Source: Cupriavidus sp. UYMMa02A | GTDB lineage: Bacteria > Pseudomonadota > Gammaproteobacteria > Burkholderiales > Burkholderiaceae | Length of the DNA stretch: 53,836 nucleotides | Assembly (NCBI GenBank): GCA_001725945.1 | Contig: LRMT01000063.1 | Span: 1-53,836 of the forward strand | Reading direction: 5' to 3' | Part shown: in pieces, positions 29,727-38,786 of the stretch | Position numbering within the stretch: the stretch's first letter is position 1 | Layout: each line of letters begins with the position of its first letter | Notes under the pieces: generated by a model | What the model was told of the DNA's origin: nothing | Database searches by the model: none | Seen by the model: only the letters and a program-made list of their open reading frames with translations | Translations under genes and position numbers: made by a program

Positions 29727-30383
29727 TCAATGTTTCGGTTCTAGGCTCGCCAGGTAATGGGCAATCGCCTTGCGGTCTTCCGGTGAGGTGTGCTCGGCAA
29801 TGTTCTTCATCATGCCGGTAGATTCACTGCGCGTGCCGGAGGCAAACGCGTCGAACTGCGCCAGGATGTAGTCGTAGCCTTGACCGGCCAGACGCGGAAA
29901 CTGGTCATGCCCCATCAGTTGCGCCCCATGGCATGCCGCACAATTCCCGCTCGCCACCAATTGCTCCCCCTTCGCACGCAATCGCGCATCCGGCTTGAAG
30001 TAGTGGTTTGCGACGGGCGTCACCCTGGAGAAGTAATTCGCCATGTCCTTGATCTGCGCGTTGTCCAACGTCATCGACAACGGCCCCATGTTCGGATTGC
30101 GTCTTGCGCCGCTCGCAAAGTTGTGGAGCTGCGCCTCCAGATAGGCGGCTGGCTGCCCCGCCAAGCTTGGGTAGCCTTGGTTGAGCGAGTTGCCTTTGAC
30201 GCCGTGGCACATGAAACAGGTGTCGTTCACGTGCGGCCATGGGCCTCCGTCAGCCTGGTAAGCCTTGGCCGACGCGTCGATAGCGTGATCCAATCGATAG
30301 AGATCGAGCACATCCGGACCAAAAGCGACCAACGCTACAGTAGCGGCGATGGCTGCAACGCTAATCACAATGACTTTCTTCAT
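29727..30383 (-). CDS. Diheme c-type cytochrome
   Basis: A 218-residue exported cytochrome with N-terminal signal/anchor (MKKVIVISVAAIAATVALVA) and two heme sites, CFMCH (56-60) and CAACH (148-152), each followed by a methionine region (NPNMGPLSM; STGMMKNI). It matches the cytochrome c4/c553 two-domain layout. ATG 30383 has AAGGGGA as ribosome-binding site and lies 10 bp after the amine oxidase stop. It likely accepts electrons from the exported amine oxidase, passing them to a terminal oxidase (inference). A frame without a stop joins it to the oxidase only because of an indel near 30415. Confidence 0.9.
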   Translation of the reverse strand: MKKVIVISVAAIAATVALVAFGPDVLDLYRLDHAIDASAKAYQADGGPWPHVNDTCFMCHGVKGNSLNQGYPSLAGQPAAYLEAQLHNFASGARRNPNMGPLSMTLDNAQIKDMANYFSRVTPVANHYFKPDARLRAKGEQLVASGNCAACHGAQLMGHDQFPRLAGQGYDYILAQFDAFASGTRSESTGMMKNIAEHTSPEDRKAIAHYLASLEPKH

Positions 30384-30393
30384 GTCCGTCCCC

Positions 30394-31873
30394 TTATGCC
30401 CGACGCAGTGCATTGAGCACCTGGAGAGAGGCTGATGGCCCGAGCGCACCGCACCATCCATGTAGCCGGCCCAGATCTCTGCAGTCTCGGTTCCCGACCA
30501 GATCAGGTTGCCGCACGGCGGGCGTAGTGCCTCACCATGCGCACTCCAGAAGCCGGGAGGGATGGCGGAGACGCATGTGATGGTCCACGGGTCTGCCTGG
30601 CCCCAGTCCTGATCGTGATAGGCCACCGGCGACAGGGCTTCGCGGCCCCATGCTCGGGCGTAGAGTTCGGTCTGTATGGCCTTGGCGACCCGAGGATCCG
30701 ACGGAAGCTGTGCATTCACAACGAAGGCGTTGATCACCCCGATTTCTCCGCCCGGAGGCGAGTTGTCGAAGGCCCAGATCACGGGCCCATTGGCTTGGAT
30801 GATGTGTCCATTCAGACCCTTGTCACGCCAGAACGGCCGGCGGTAGACCATGGCGGTCTTGCGTGCGGGCGAATGCGCAGGCCATGCACGCTGCAAAGCT
30901 GCGCGCTTTTCCGGCAGTGGCGGGTTGAACTGCACCTGGTTACACAGGGCCGGATGAATGGCCATGATTACTTTTCGGGCACGCACCTCGCCGTGGTCGG
31001 TATGCAGCGTGACGACATCACGATCCCAACCGGTAATCTGGCGCACCGGCGTCGACAGGCGCACTTTGTCGCCCAGTTGCTGCGCCATCTTGATGCTGAG
31101 GATCTGTGAGCCGCCGATGAAGCGGGTTTCCTGGGCGCTGTGCTTGATGCTGTCGAGCTGCGAATAGTCGCAGTCCGCAGAATTGATCATCGAAAGGAAA
31201 TGCAAGAGCCCCATCTTCGCCGGCGCTGCACCGCCGGAAAGGGTGCTGCTGGCATTCCAACCGACTTGATCTTCGGGCTTGATGTTCTGTTTGGCCAGCC
31301 AGTCACCGATCGAGAGCTTGTCCAGCTCACCGACTTTCGGAGATTTCCAAGGGGCGCCGGAAGGCACCTCGCGCGACAGCTTGCTGAGCTTTCCGCTGAC
31401 CGCCTCGTCCGTACCAAACGTCCCTTTTAGATCGAGCTCCACCCGGCCGTCGCCGCCCAGCACCACCGTCTTTCCTTCGTAGTAGCTCGGGAACGTACCG
31501 ACCTCCAGTTGGCGGGCAAGATCCGCCACGGCGGTCTGACCGGGACCGATCCACTGGCCGCCGACTTCGGAGACATAGCCACCCTCGATGTTGTAGTTGA
31601 GCGTCCGCCCGCCTACCCGGTCTCGCGCTTCCAAGACCACGAAGGAGTCACAGCCAGCCAGTTGCAGGTCGCGCGCAGCCGTCAAGCCCGCCAGCCCCGC
31701 GCCGATGATGGCAACGTCAAGAACGCCGTCCGTCTTCTGTTCGGCCTTGGCGGTACCGGCATTGGCTTGGCGGACGCCAAGGCCCAATCGCCTGCGGCGG
31801 CTGCAATGCCGGCGCATTTAAGCCATTGCCTGCGCGGCAGGTTGGCTGTGTCTTGAGGAGATTTCTCTGCCAT
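30394..31873 (-). CDS. Tat-exported flavin monoamine oxidase family protein (two apparent frameshifts)
   Basis: About 493 residues from ATG 31873. The twin-arginine signal is PRRQWLKCAGIAAAA. A shift near 31803 leads to LGLGVRQANAGTAK and the FAD fold VAIIGAGLAGLTAARDLQLA, RVGGRTLNYNIEGGY and WIGPGQ. The amine-oxidase C-terminus is NLIWSGTETAEIWAGYMDGA. A second shift near 30415 restores ASLQVLNALRRA and TAA 30394-30396. Enzymes of this family oxidise amines to imines. The Tat signal places it in the periplasm, so it probably reduces the adjacent cytochrome rather than oxygen. Both shifts look like read errors. Confidence 0.85.
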
Positions 31874-31917
31874 GATGTTTCCGTGACTGCTATGAATGTA
31901 GTGATTTTTTGTGTGCG

Positions 31918-32301
31918 CTATGGCGCGTCTACCGCGAACCGGCGGACGTATTGCCCACCACGGATGCTGCGGTGCCTGACAGCCCAGACCAGCCCGCGCA
32001 ACGCTTGCTGATTGGCCTTCTGCACGACAGCGGTGCATTGCTCCAGAACCTCTTGTTCCGGAAACGACATCAGCTCCGCCGCACTTCCCAATACCAACGC
32101 AATCTCAAACGGCGACCCCGTATCCAGGGCGTGCCGCAACAAACTGGACAGACGCCGCTCGATGGCCTTGCCATCCGCCCGCAGATCGGTAGCCACTTCC
32201 TTGCGAATACTCGCCACCGACGCTCTGATGAAATGAAGCAGGTCCTTTGCGGTAGGCTGCCGCCCCCAGGAGGCTACCGTGGTGCGAGAACATGTCGTCA
32301 T
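31918..32301 (-). CDS. Hypothetical protein, 127 residues
   Basis: A helical soluble protein (MTTCSRTTVASWGRQPTAKD, DLLHFIRASVASIRKEVATD, FEIALVLGSAAELMSFPEQE) with a basic end. There is no signal, membrane segment or known motif. It sits between the acyl-CoA dehydrogenase and the amine oxidase on the same strand, 45 bp from the latter, so it is presumably part of the operon. The composition supports real coding. Function unknown. Confidence 0.6.
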   Translation of the reverse strand: MTTCSRTTVASWGRQPTAKDLLHFIRASVASIRKEVATDLRADGKAIERRLSSLLRHALDTGSPFEIALVLGSAAELMSFPEQEVLEQCTAVVQKANQQALRGLVWAVRHRSIRGGQYVRRFAVDAP

Positions 32302-32386
32302 GGCAACTTCCTCGTGCAGATACCTTGTTCGTCGCGGCCTCGGTAGCTTCGTGATTGATGCGGCTGTCTGCGCCCGCTCGCGGCGC

Positions 32387-33676
32387 TTACTCTTTCGTCC
32401 ACCCGTTCTGGTAAAGATGGCTCGTCAGCACGCCCAGACGCGATGTGAGGATGTAGTTTTCGCCGTCTTCGATCAGGGCAGAACGCACGTCGCGGAAGAT
32501 CTTCTCGATCGGGAACTCGCGCGTGGTGCCATTGCCACCAAAGAGCTGGAACGCCTCGTGCGTGATCTTCATCGCCTCTTCCGTCACGCTTACCTTGGCC
32601 TGCGCGGTCGCGTAAGGGTGGTTGGCCGGCGACATCCGCGAATACGCTAGACTGCGGCGCGCAATGGCTCGCGCCATTTCCAACCGGCGCAGCATTTCGC
32701 CGATGCGCAGTTGTGTCATCTGGTGATCCATCAACGGCGCGCCGCCCTGTTTGCGCTGGTGGCAATAATCCAGCGCCAGCTCGAACGCGGAGCGTGCCGC
32801 ACCAACGAACGTCTGGCACATGTGCGTGCCGGCATATGACCAGGTAGACGCCAGGTTGCCGAGGTAGTTGTCCTTCAGCGCAATGGCAAAGCGCTTCGGA
32901 ACCTTGACGTTGTCGAAGTAGATTTCGCCCTGCGGCAGCGATCGCTGACCGATCTTGTCGAGCGGCTTGCCGCGCGAAATCCCCGGCAGATCGAGCGGAA
33001 TGATCAAGCCAATGCCGTTGGTGAACGTGCTATGTTCGCCGGTGCCGTAGAATCCGTCGCCATAGTCGGCCGCCATGTAGGCGAGCGCAACCTGCGCCAC
33101 TGGCCCGTTGGATACCCAGGCCGAGCTTTGGCCGTTGATGATGATTTCATCGCTGCTGACCTTGGCGGTGACATTTCCGACCGGTTGCTTGCCGCCCTGG
33201 CTGAGTTCCTGGCGATACAGGATTGCGGCGTCGGAGCCACGGTCAGGCTGCGTGTTCATCCAGCAGCCGATCTTGCCTGCACACATTTCGATCAGTTCTT
33301 GATTGCCGATCGATTGGGCCATCATTGTCGGCATGCTCGCGGCACCGATTGAAATGGCGAAACCCGCGTCGCCCCACCCGAGTTCCTCACCGATGAGCGA
33401 CTCGATCCGGATCGCGACTTCGGGCGGAAACTCAGCAATCAGTTGCGGATCGAGCCCGAGTTTTGCGGCCTCAATGATGGCCGTCCAGTACGGAGACCCG
33501 GGAGCGATTACCTCCTCGGGCGTCATGCGGTCGAGCTCCCGCCCGATGGGGCGCAGCACGTCACGCGCGAAGCGGTGGACGGTGCCCTGAATGGCATTTT
33601 CCTCTTCGCTCAACGGTGTCTCAAAGCCGCTCAGCCCGACCGACGGCAGATCGACGTGCTTTTTCAGGCGAATCAT
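32387..33676 (-). CDS. Acyl-CoA dehydrogenase family protein
   Basis: A 429-residue, intact FAD enzyme: helical N-terminus (EENAIQGTVHRFARDVLRPI), middle domain (DRGSDAAILYRQEL, WVSNGPVAQVALAYMAAD) and C-terminal domain (QTFVGAARSAFELALDYCHQ, AFQLFGGNGTTREFPIEKIF). It would introduce the alpha-beta double bond in an acyl-CoA. The usual catalytic glutamate segment is replaced by ALIEDGENYIL, so an aspartate stands where EG normally occurs. Some divergent members use another residue, but substrate or mechanism may differ. It is the first gene of operon 1, 139 bp from the GACCTA block. Confidence 0.9.
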   Translation of the reverse strand: MIRLKKHVDLPSVGLSGFETPLSEEENAIQGTVHRFARDVLRPIGRELDRMTPEEVIAPGSPYWTAIIEAAKLGLDPQLIAEFPPEVAIRIESLIGEELGWGDAGFAISIGAASMPTMMAQSIGNQELIEMCAGKIGCWMNTQPDRGSDAAILYRQELSQGGKQPVGNVTAKVSSDEIIINGQSSAWVSNGPVAQVALAYMAADYGDGFYGTGEHSTFTNGIGLIIPLDLPGISRGKPLDKIGQRSLPQGEIYFDNVKVPKRFAIALKDNYLGNLASTWSYAGTHMCQTFVGAARSAFELALDYCHQRKQGGAPLMDHQMTQLRIGEMLRRLEMARAIARRSLAYSRMSPANHPYATAQAKVSVTEEAMKITHEAFQLFGGNGTTREFPIEKIFRDVRSALIEDGENYILTSRLGVLTSHLYQNGWTKE

Positions 33677-33810
33677 TTTGTGCTTCTCCTCTTCGAGATG
33701 TGGACCGGGACTTGTGGGTGCCCAGTTAATTCAATAGCGGCCGTAGAACGCGAGCGAGACGGCCCGTAATCCCGCCCATGACAAGACCCTTTGCGACGGA
33801 AAATACGTGT

Positions 33811-33915
33811 TGTCGACCTATGTTTAACGTATGCGTGACCTAATAATAGCGGTGCAGAGACCTACTATCAAGGCGGCTTTGGGCAGGGAAAACACTTAGG
33901 GGTCTACCGACGCCT
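33811..33915. promoter_or_regulatory. Three-half-site operator block upstream of operon 1
   Basis: GACCTA occurs at 33815, 33837 and 33859, exactly 22 bp apart. It is followed 24 bp after the start of the third by GCAGGGAAAACACT (33883-33896). The same block, with identical spacing, is at 51031-51136. It lies 139 bp ahead of the acyl-CoA dehydrogenase start. The 22-bp period puts the sites on one face of the helix, as for cooperative regulator binding. The TetR-type protein at 51326 is the likely ligand (inference). Confidence 0.65.
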
Positions 33916-33961
33916 GAAAAAAGGAAACTGGGTGTAGATCGCGGCTGAAGGAATCGCAACC

Positions 33962-33983
33962 GGACGATTGATGAACATCGTCC
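33962..33983 (-). terminator. Candidate terminator of operon 2
   Basis: GGACGAT (33962-33968) pairs with ATCGTCC (33977-33983) around an 8-nt loop, 26 bp beyond the stop at 34009. There is no strong U run, so it is a candidate only. Confidence 0.4.
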
Positions 33984-34008
33984 TCAAAGACAGTCAGAGC
34001 GCCCGCGG

Positions 34009-35508
34009 CTATCCGCGTTGGTTAGCCGCGTCGCGCACCCTGCGGTTCAGCCAGTCGTCCATCGCGCTTGCTCCGGTGAGCGCCCCGTTGAGTGCACACC
34101 ACCGAAATGGCTCAGGCAAGGTTGACGGTGTCTCGTGGTGCAGCGCCGCAAGCAGCGGAGGCTCGATGCCGCGGATCCGCTGGGCAATCATATGCCCCAC
34201 CATCGATTGCGACGCTACACCGTGTCCCGAACACCCGGCGGAATAATAGATGTTCTGCTGAGATCCAGTCGCGCCGACCACTGGCAACGCATCATTGGCA
34301 AAGCTGACATACCCACTCCAGCATGCCCGAACAGCGATGTCCTTCAAGGCCGGAAAGCGATCGTGCAATGCAATCCTCAACTCGCGATACTGATCGTAGT
34401 CAGGCACGTTCGGCGTCTTCGATCCGTATGGATAGTGGAGTCGCTTGGTTGTCACCAGGAGCGTGTTGTGTGCCGTCAGGCGGTGGCTTTCCATGGTCCA
34501 GTGCGCCGTCACGATACCTTCACGGCGCGGCCACCCCAACGACTTCAATTGCGCGGCGGAAAGAGGTTCGGTCTCGATGGCTGATACCCGCAACGGCACC
34601 ACCTTGTCCGCAAGAAGGCCAAGCTGCGGGGTATATGCGTTCGTGGCAAACATCAGAACCGGAGCATTCACACTACCACGCGGCGTATTCACCTGGATCA
34701 CGGAACCCTCGGTGTACGACAGCAGCGGCGTGTCTTCATAAATCTTGACACCAGCGCGAAGCGCCGCGCGCCGCAGTCCCATGACATACTTGCCAGGATT
34801 GAGCGTACCGCCGCGCGGCGTATATTCGCCAAATAGAAACGCCGGAGGAATACCCCGGGCACGCATCTGAGCCTCATCCAGAAACACTGACTGCGCCCCA
34901 AACTCAGCACTGGCCCGTACGCCCTCGCGTACCTTCTCCTCCTGCGACGGATGAATGCCCGCGCGGATAAGCCCGGACTGGTTGTAGTCGCAGTCGATCC
35001 CATGTTCCTTGAGCTTGCCTTCAACGAAGGGCACGGCGTCTTCGTAGTAGCGGACAATCTCCTTCGCGCGCTCCTTGCCGATATCCTTTAGGAAAAGATC
35101 ATATTCGAGCGCTACGCCGCCGCCCAGATAGCCGGCGTTGCGCCCGCTCGCACCGAAGCCGGCAAACTCACGCTCAAGGACGATCACTTGCGCGCCATGC
35201 CTGGCCAGCTCCAGCGCAGCCGAAAGGCCCGTGAAACCGGCGCCGACAATCACCACATCCGCGCTGACATGGCGCTCGAGCGCGGGCTGCATGTCATCGG
35301 GCCTTTCCACCCACTCCCCCCACCGCGCGGTATTTTTCCAGGTCGGCCATCTCTCTGCGTCCGCCAACGGCTCCGTGCGCGAGCTTCGCACCGCCGCTAT
35401 GGCGGGTACCACGACCGCCGTGGCAGCCGCACCTTTCATAAACCTACGCCGCGTCACTCCGGAAGACCTCGTCTGCCCGTCCTGCGTGGTGTCAAGACCC
35501 TTGCTCAT
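34009..35508 (-). CDS. Tat-exported DAO-type FAD-dependent oxidoreductase
   Basis: A 499-residue, intact enzyme. The twin-arginine signal TRRRFMK (residues 19-25) is followed by AAATAVVVPAIAA. The FAD fold is VVIVGAGFTGLSAALELARH (85-104), with FGASGRNAGYL and HPSQEEKV. The substrate-side end has RACWSGYVSFANDALPVVG and GCSGHGVA. The family (glycine/D-amino acid and gamma-glutamylputrescine oxidases) oxidises C-N bonds. It is a paralogue of the protein at 37338, which lacks the Tat signal. It is the last gene of operon 2. Confidence 0.9.
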   Translation of the reverse strand: MSKGLDTTQDGQTRSSGVTRRRFMKGAAATAVVVPAIAAVRSSRTEPLADAERWPTWKNTARWGEWVERPDDMQPALERHVSADVVIVGAGFTGLSAALELARHGAQVIVLEREFAGFGASGRNAGYLGGGVALEYDLFLKDIGKERAKEIVRYYEDAVPFVEGKLKEHGIDCDYNQSGLIRAGIHPSQEEKVREGVRASAEFGAQSVFLDEAQMRARGIPPAFLFGEYTPRGGTLNPGKYVMGLRRAALRAGVKIYEDTPLLSYTEGSVIQVNTPRGSVNAPVLMFATNAYTPQLGLLADKVVPLRVSAIETEPLSAAQLKSLGWPRREGIVTAHWTMESHRLTAHNTLLVTTKRLHYPYGSKTPNVPDYDQYRELRIALHDRFPALKDIAVRACWSGYVSFANDALPVVGATGSQQNIYYSAGCSGHGVASQSMVGHMIAQRIRGIEPPLLAALHHETPSTLPEPFRWCALNGALTGASAMDDWLNRRVRDAANQRG

Positions 35509-35641
35509 CTTCAGCTTCTCTCAGTCATTTCTCGAAACATGAACAGCATGCGCGGCCCCTTTCATGCTCTGCGGCCGCCGCCGTTATGCTGAATTGCAAG
35601 GCCGGGGCCAGCTCCCGGGCTGTGCCGGCCTCGCGGTGTCA

Positions 35642-36506
35642 TCAGAGTCCGAGATACTCCCCAATGTCGCCGACGTTGGCTTGCCACAGACCGATCGAAC
35701 CGACGGGATACTGCGAACGGAAGCCGAGCACGCGCTGCACACGTTCGGGCAGGGTGCGCACCGTTTCAATATCAACAAGGAGTGGAACGGCTTCTTCCGG
35801 GGTAAGGAAACCCGGGATGAGGGGAATCGTTACGCCTCGGCGGAAAAAATCCTTGGTGCGATTCGCGCCACCGCCGTGTACCAACTTGCCCGTGAACAGA
35901 ACCGCATCGCCAGCCTTCATTTCCACAGGAATTGTCATGTCCGGCGTGCCACGATCAGCGTAGTCCGGCCATTTGTGACTGCCCGGAATCACTCTCGTGG
36001 CACCGTTTTCCTCGGTGAAGTCGGTCAAGGCGACCAGGAAGTTGATAACGATCTCTGGCGAAGATCTGCCCATCTTGAGGAAATGAGTCCAGCCCTCAAG
36101 GTCGCGGTGCAGCGGTTGTGCCCTGCTGTCCGGCCCGATCTCGATCACCTGGCCGTCGTCAGCCAACAGGTGCCAGACTCTTCCTGGAAAATCGCGTCGC
36201 CCATGGCATGAAAGACGTCAAGATCCAGGATTCCTCGCGGAACGTTTTGCTTATGTTGGCCAAACCAGTGAGGCGCTTTGTATTCTGACCATGGAACTCG
36301 GCCATGATTTCGTATTCTTCTTGCTTACATCCCGGCGTTAGCCTGCGCATCTCGGGTTCGATTTCCGCGTTGAACGCACGAACCTGATCCGCAGTCAGAT
36401 AGTTCTTGAGGATGACGCACCCGTCTTCCTCAAAAACCGCGAGGACGTCTTTAACAGGTGCTTCGCTTGGCACCGACTGAATAGCTGTTTTCGTCACGTT
36501 GCTCAT
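35642..36506 (-). CDS. Phytanoyl-CoA dioxygenase family protein (two apparent frameshifts)
   Basis: About 288 residues from ATG 36504-36506 (MSNVTKTAIQSVPSEAPVKD; FEEDGCVILKNYLTADQVRA). Frames change near 36222 and 36150, giving LDVFHAMGDAIF, CWLTTAQVIEIGPDSRA and the iron site PLHRDLEGW (H and D), with the distal histidine in KLVHGGGANRTKDFFRRG and R for 2-oxoglutarate. It is a PhyH-type Fe(II)/2-oxoglutarate oxygenase, which hydroxylates a hydrophobic acyl or amino substrate. The two shifts fall in a short window and are likely indels. It lies between the two DAO-type enzymes. Confidence 0.85.
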
Positions 36507-36568
36507 TTTACGTTTCTCCACAGGTTAGGATCGCGAACGATCCGAATCTTTACAACTCTGATTACTAT

Positions 36569-37231
36569 TTACGCCCGCACAAAACTACCGTGCTTCAAAG
36601 TACCTCGCTCCAGAGCGCAATAAGCGTAATAAATTGAAACTACAAAATATGCCCACGTAAGAAGCGCGAGAAACGGAAAATTCAATATCGCGTTACTCTC
36701 GTCGCCGGGGATCTTGTAAAAATCGTAAATACAAGCAATCGCCAGGGAGCTCAACAGCGCCACCAACATGCTCAATGCGTGAAACGTCTCCTCGATCTCC
36801 AGCAGTTTTACGATGAAATAGACGAGATAGGCCGACAACCATGTCCACATCACCACGTAGAAGTACGGACGCACCCCATTCAAAAAATCTGCGAATACGA
36901 GGATAACTGCGCCAACAATCGCAGCCACGATCAACATGATGTCTTGCGCTATCGACAGCCTGCGCATCCCAGTGACCTCCATCAGACCAATGACGGCAAC
37001 AATGGGCAAACCGAATCCCCTGGAAAAGCCATCCAGAAAATGCATCACCTCGCCGGAAACCTTCGAGCCAGTCAGCAAGAACACGATCACATTTACACCA
37101 GAAATCCCAAGAGCAAGCCACTCAAGTCCAACAAGTGGATTACGCTTTTTTAGAAACTTCAAGCCGTAAACCAATGAAGTTATCGCAAATACTGAACAAG
37201 AAAACAAAATGCAATAAAGTCTAAAATCCAT
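36569..37231 (-). CDS. Hypothetical polytopic membrane protein
   Basis: A 220-residue protein with about seven hydrophobic segments (LYCILFSCSVFAITSLVYGL, WLALGISGVNVIVFLLTG, IMLIVAAIVGAVILVFADFL, YVVMWTWLSAYLVYFIVKLL, FLALLTWAYFVVSIYYAYCA) and a short basic tail. Lower GC and abundant Ile/Phe codons than its neighbours suggest separate ancestry. No family recognised. It sits between the PhyH dioxygenase and the second DAO enzyme in the same direction and could be a transporter or membrane partner for substrate. Confidence 0.7.
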   Translation of the reverse strand: MDFRLYCILFSCSVFAITSLVYGLKFLKKRNPLVGLEWLALGISGVNVIVFLLTGSKVSGEVMHFLDGFSRGFGLPIVAVIGLMEVTGMRRLSIAQDIMLIVAAIVGAVILVFADFLNGVRPYFYVVMWTWLSAYLVYFIVKLLEIEETFHALSMLVALLSSLAIACIYDFYKIPGDESNAILNFPFLALLTWAYFVVSIYYAYCALERGTLKHGSFVRA

Positions 37232-37337
37232 GATCAGTCTCCCTCAATATCAAAATTCATGTTTGAAAGGTACGAACCTAAAGGAAGTTGAGCGTCGATG
37301 TAGATTCGCCATCTCGGCTACTGTTCGGTTCTGTCAG

Positions 37338-38786
37338 CTAGGACCGGGCCTTGCTGTTTATCCAGTCGTCCAGAAGGTTCGCCACGCTGAATGCGCCATT
37401 GACGATGCACCATCTGATCGGCTCGGGCGGCGTCGATGGGGTCTTATGGCGCAGCGCCGAAAGTAGAGGATGCTCAGTTCCGCGAATCCGTTCGGCGAGC
37501 AGATGCCCCATCAAGGACTGAGTACCGAGGCCGTGTCCGGAACATCCTGCGGAATAGAAGATGTTCTGCTGGGCCCCGGTTTCACCCACCACGGGTAGCG
37601 CATCACTGGCGAAGCTGACGTAGCCGCTCCAGCACGCCCGGATAGCGAGATCTCTCAGCGTGGGAAAGCGGTCCTGCAGTGCCTTCACCAACTCGCGATA
37701 GGCCACGTTATCCGGCACATTGGGTGTTTGCGACCCGTAGACGTAACGGAGCCGCTTCGTCGTGAGGACGAGCGTGTTGCGCGCCGTCAGGCGATGACTC
37801 TCCATCGTCCAATGGGCTGTCACCACACCTTCTCGTCGTGGCCACCCCAAGGCAGCCAGTTGCGCCGCAGACAGGGGCTCGGTTTCGATCGCCGACACGC
37901 GCAGCGGAATCACCTTGTCTCCAAGCAGGCCAACTTGCGGCGTATACGCGTTGGTGGCGAACACCAGGAATGGAGCGCTCGCGCTGCCGCGCGCTGTTTT
38001 TACCTTGACGATCGGGCCCTCGTCATAGGACAGAAGCGCCGTGTTCTCGCAGATCCTCACGCCAGCTTTAAGCGCGGCGCGGCGCAGCCCCATCACATAC
38101 TTGCCGGGATCCAGCGTGCCACCGGTGGGGACGTGGTACCCAAACAGAAACGCGGGTGGGATTTCACGCGCGCGCATGCCAGCATCGTCCAGGAATACCG
38201 CGGGAGAGCCGAGTTCGATGCCGAGTCGCATGCTCTTGCGCAAGTGCTTCTCCTGCGATGGGTGAACACCGGCCCGGATGACTCCGGATGCGGTGTAGTC
38301 GCAGTCAATTTCGTGCTCGCGGAGCTTGCGTTCGACGTACCTGACGCCCTCATCGTAGAATCCAACGATCGCCTTCGCTTGTTCGAAGCCCACGCGTTTC
38401 AGGAACAGGTCATACTCAAGGCCTTGGCCGCCCGCGAGATAGCCCGCATTGCGGCCGCTCGCCCCGAAGCCGGCAAACTCCCGCTCCAGGACGATCACTT
38501 TCGCCCCCTGCGCGGCAAGTTCCAGCGCGGTGGACAGACCGGCGAAGCCGGCGCCAACGATGACCACATCGGCATTGACATCGCCTTCCAGCGACGGTTG
38601 TAGATCGGTCGGCTTCTCCACCCACATGCCGATCGGGCGGTACTTTTTCAGTGCAGCGTTGGTCCTGGCCTCTGCCACCGTACTGTTGAATGGCGCCTCT
38701 GCAAAAACGCGCGAGGTAACTCCGGCTAGACCCGCGGTGCCACTCTGCTTTTCATTCCATTCCCTGACCATGGCTGACTCCGTCAA
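37338..38786 (-). CDS. DAO-type FAD-dependent oxidoreductase, cytoplasmic paralogue
   Basis: 482 residues, intact. It has the FAD fold VVIVGAGFAGLSTALELAAQ (residues 74-93), FGASGRNAGYLAGGQGLEYD, HPSQEKHLRKS and YVSFASDALPVVGETG. It closely parallels the protein at 34009 along its whole length but its N-terminus (MTESAMVREWNEKQSGTAGL) has no twin arginine or hydrophobic core, so it should act in the cytoplasm. Its ATG overlaps the thiolase stop at 38783, which indicates coupled translation. The pair could perform the same C-N oxidation on both sides of the membrane. Confidence 0.9.
   Translation of the reverse strand: MTESAMVREWNEKQSGTAGLAGVTSRVFAEAPFNSTVAEARTNAALKKYRPIGMWVEKPTDLQPSLEGDVNADVVIVGAGFAGLSTALELAAQGAKVIVLEREFAGFGASGRNAGYLAGGQGLEYDLFLKRVGFEQAKAIVGFYDEGVRYVERKLREHEIDCDYTASGVIRAGVHPSQEKHLRKSMRLGIELGSPAVFLDDAGMRAREIPPAFLFGYHVPTGGTLDPGKYVMGLRRAALKAGVRICENTALLSYDEGPIVKVKTARGSASAPFLVFATNAYTPQVGLLGDKVIPLRVSAIETEPLSAAQLAALGWPRREGVVTAHWTMESHRLTARNTLVLTTKRLRYVYGSQTPNVPDNVAYRELVKALQDRFPTLRDLAIRACWSGYVSFASDALPVVGETGAQQNIFYSAGCSGHGLGTQSLMGHLLAERIRGTEHPLLSALRHKTPSTPPEPIRWCIVNGAFSVANLLDDWINSKARS

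Noticed and set aside
29727..31817. A single 696-residue flavin amine oxidase-cytochrome c fusion protein
   Set aside because: The joining stretch is out of family. In the other frame the oxidase ends normally (ASLQVLNALRRA, TAA 30394) and the cytochrome has its own ATG, signal peptide and ribosome-binding site. The fusion is produced by an indel.
33815..33864. Iterons of a replication origin
   Set aside because: The 22-bp-spaced repeats resemble plasmid iterons, but there is no rep gene and the same block stands ahead of a second operon at the same distance, which fits an operator.
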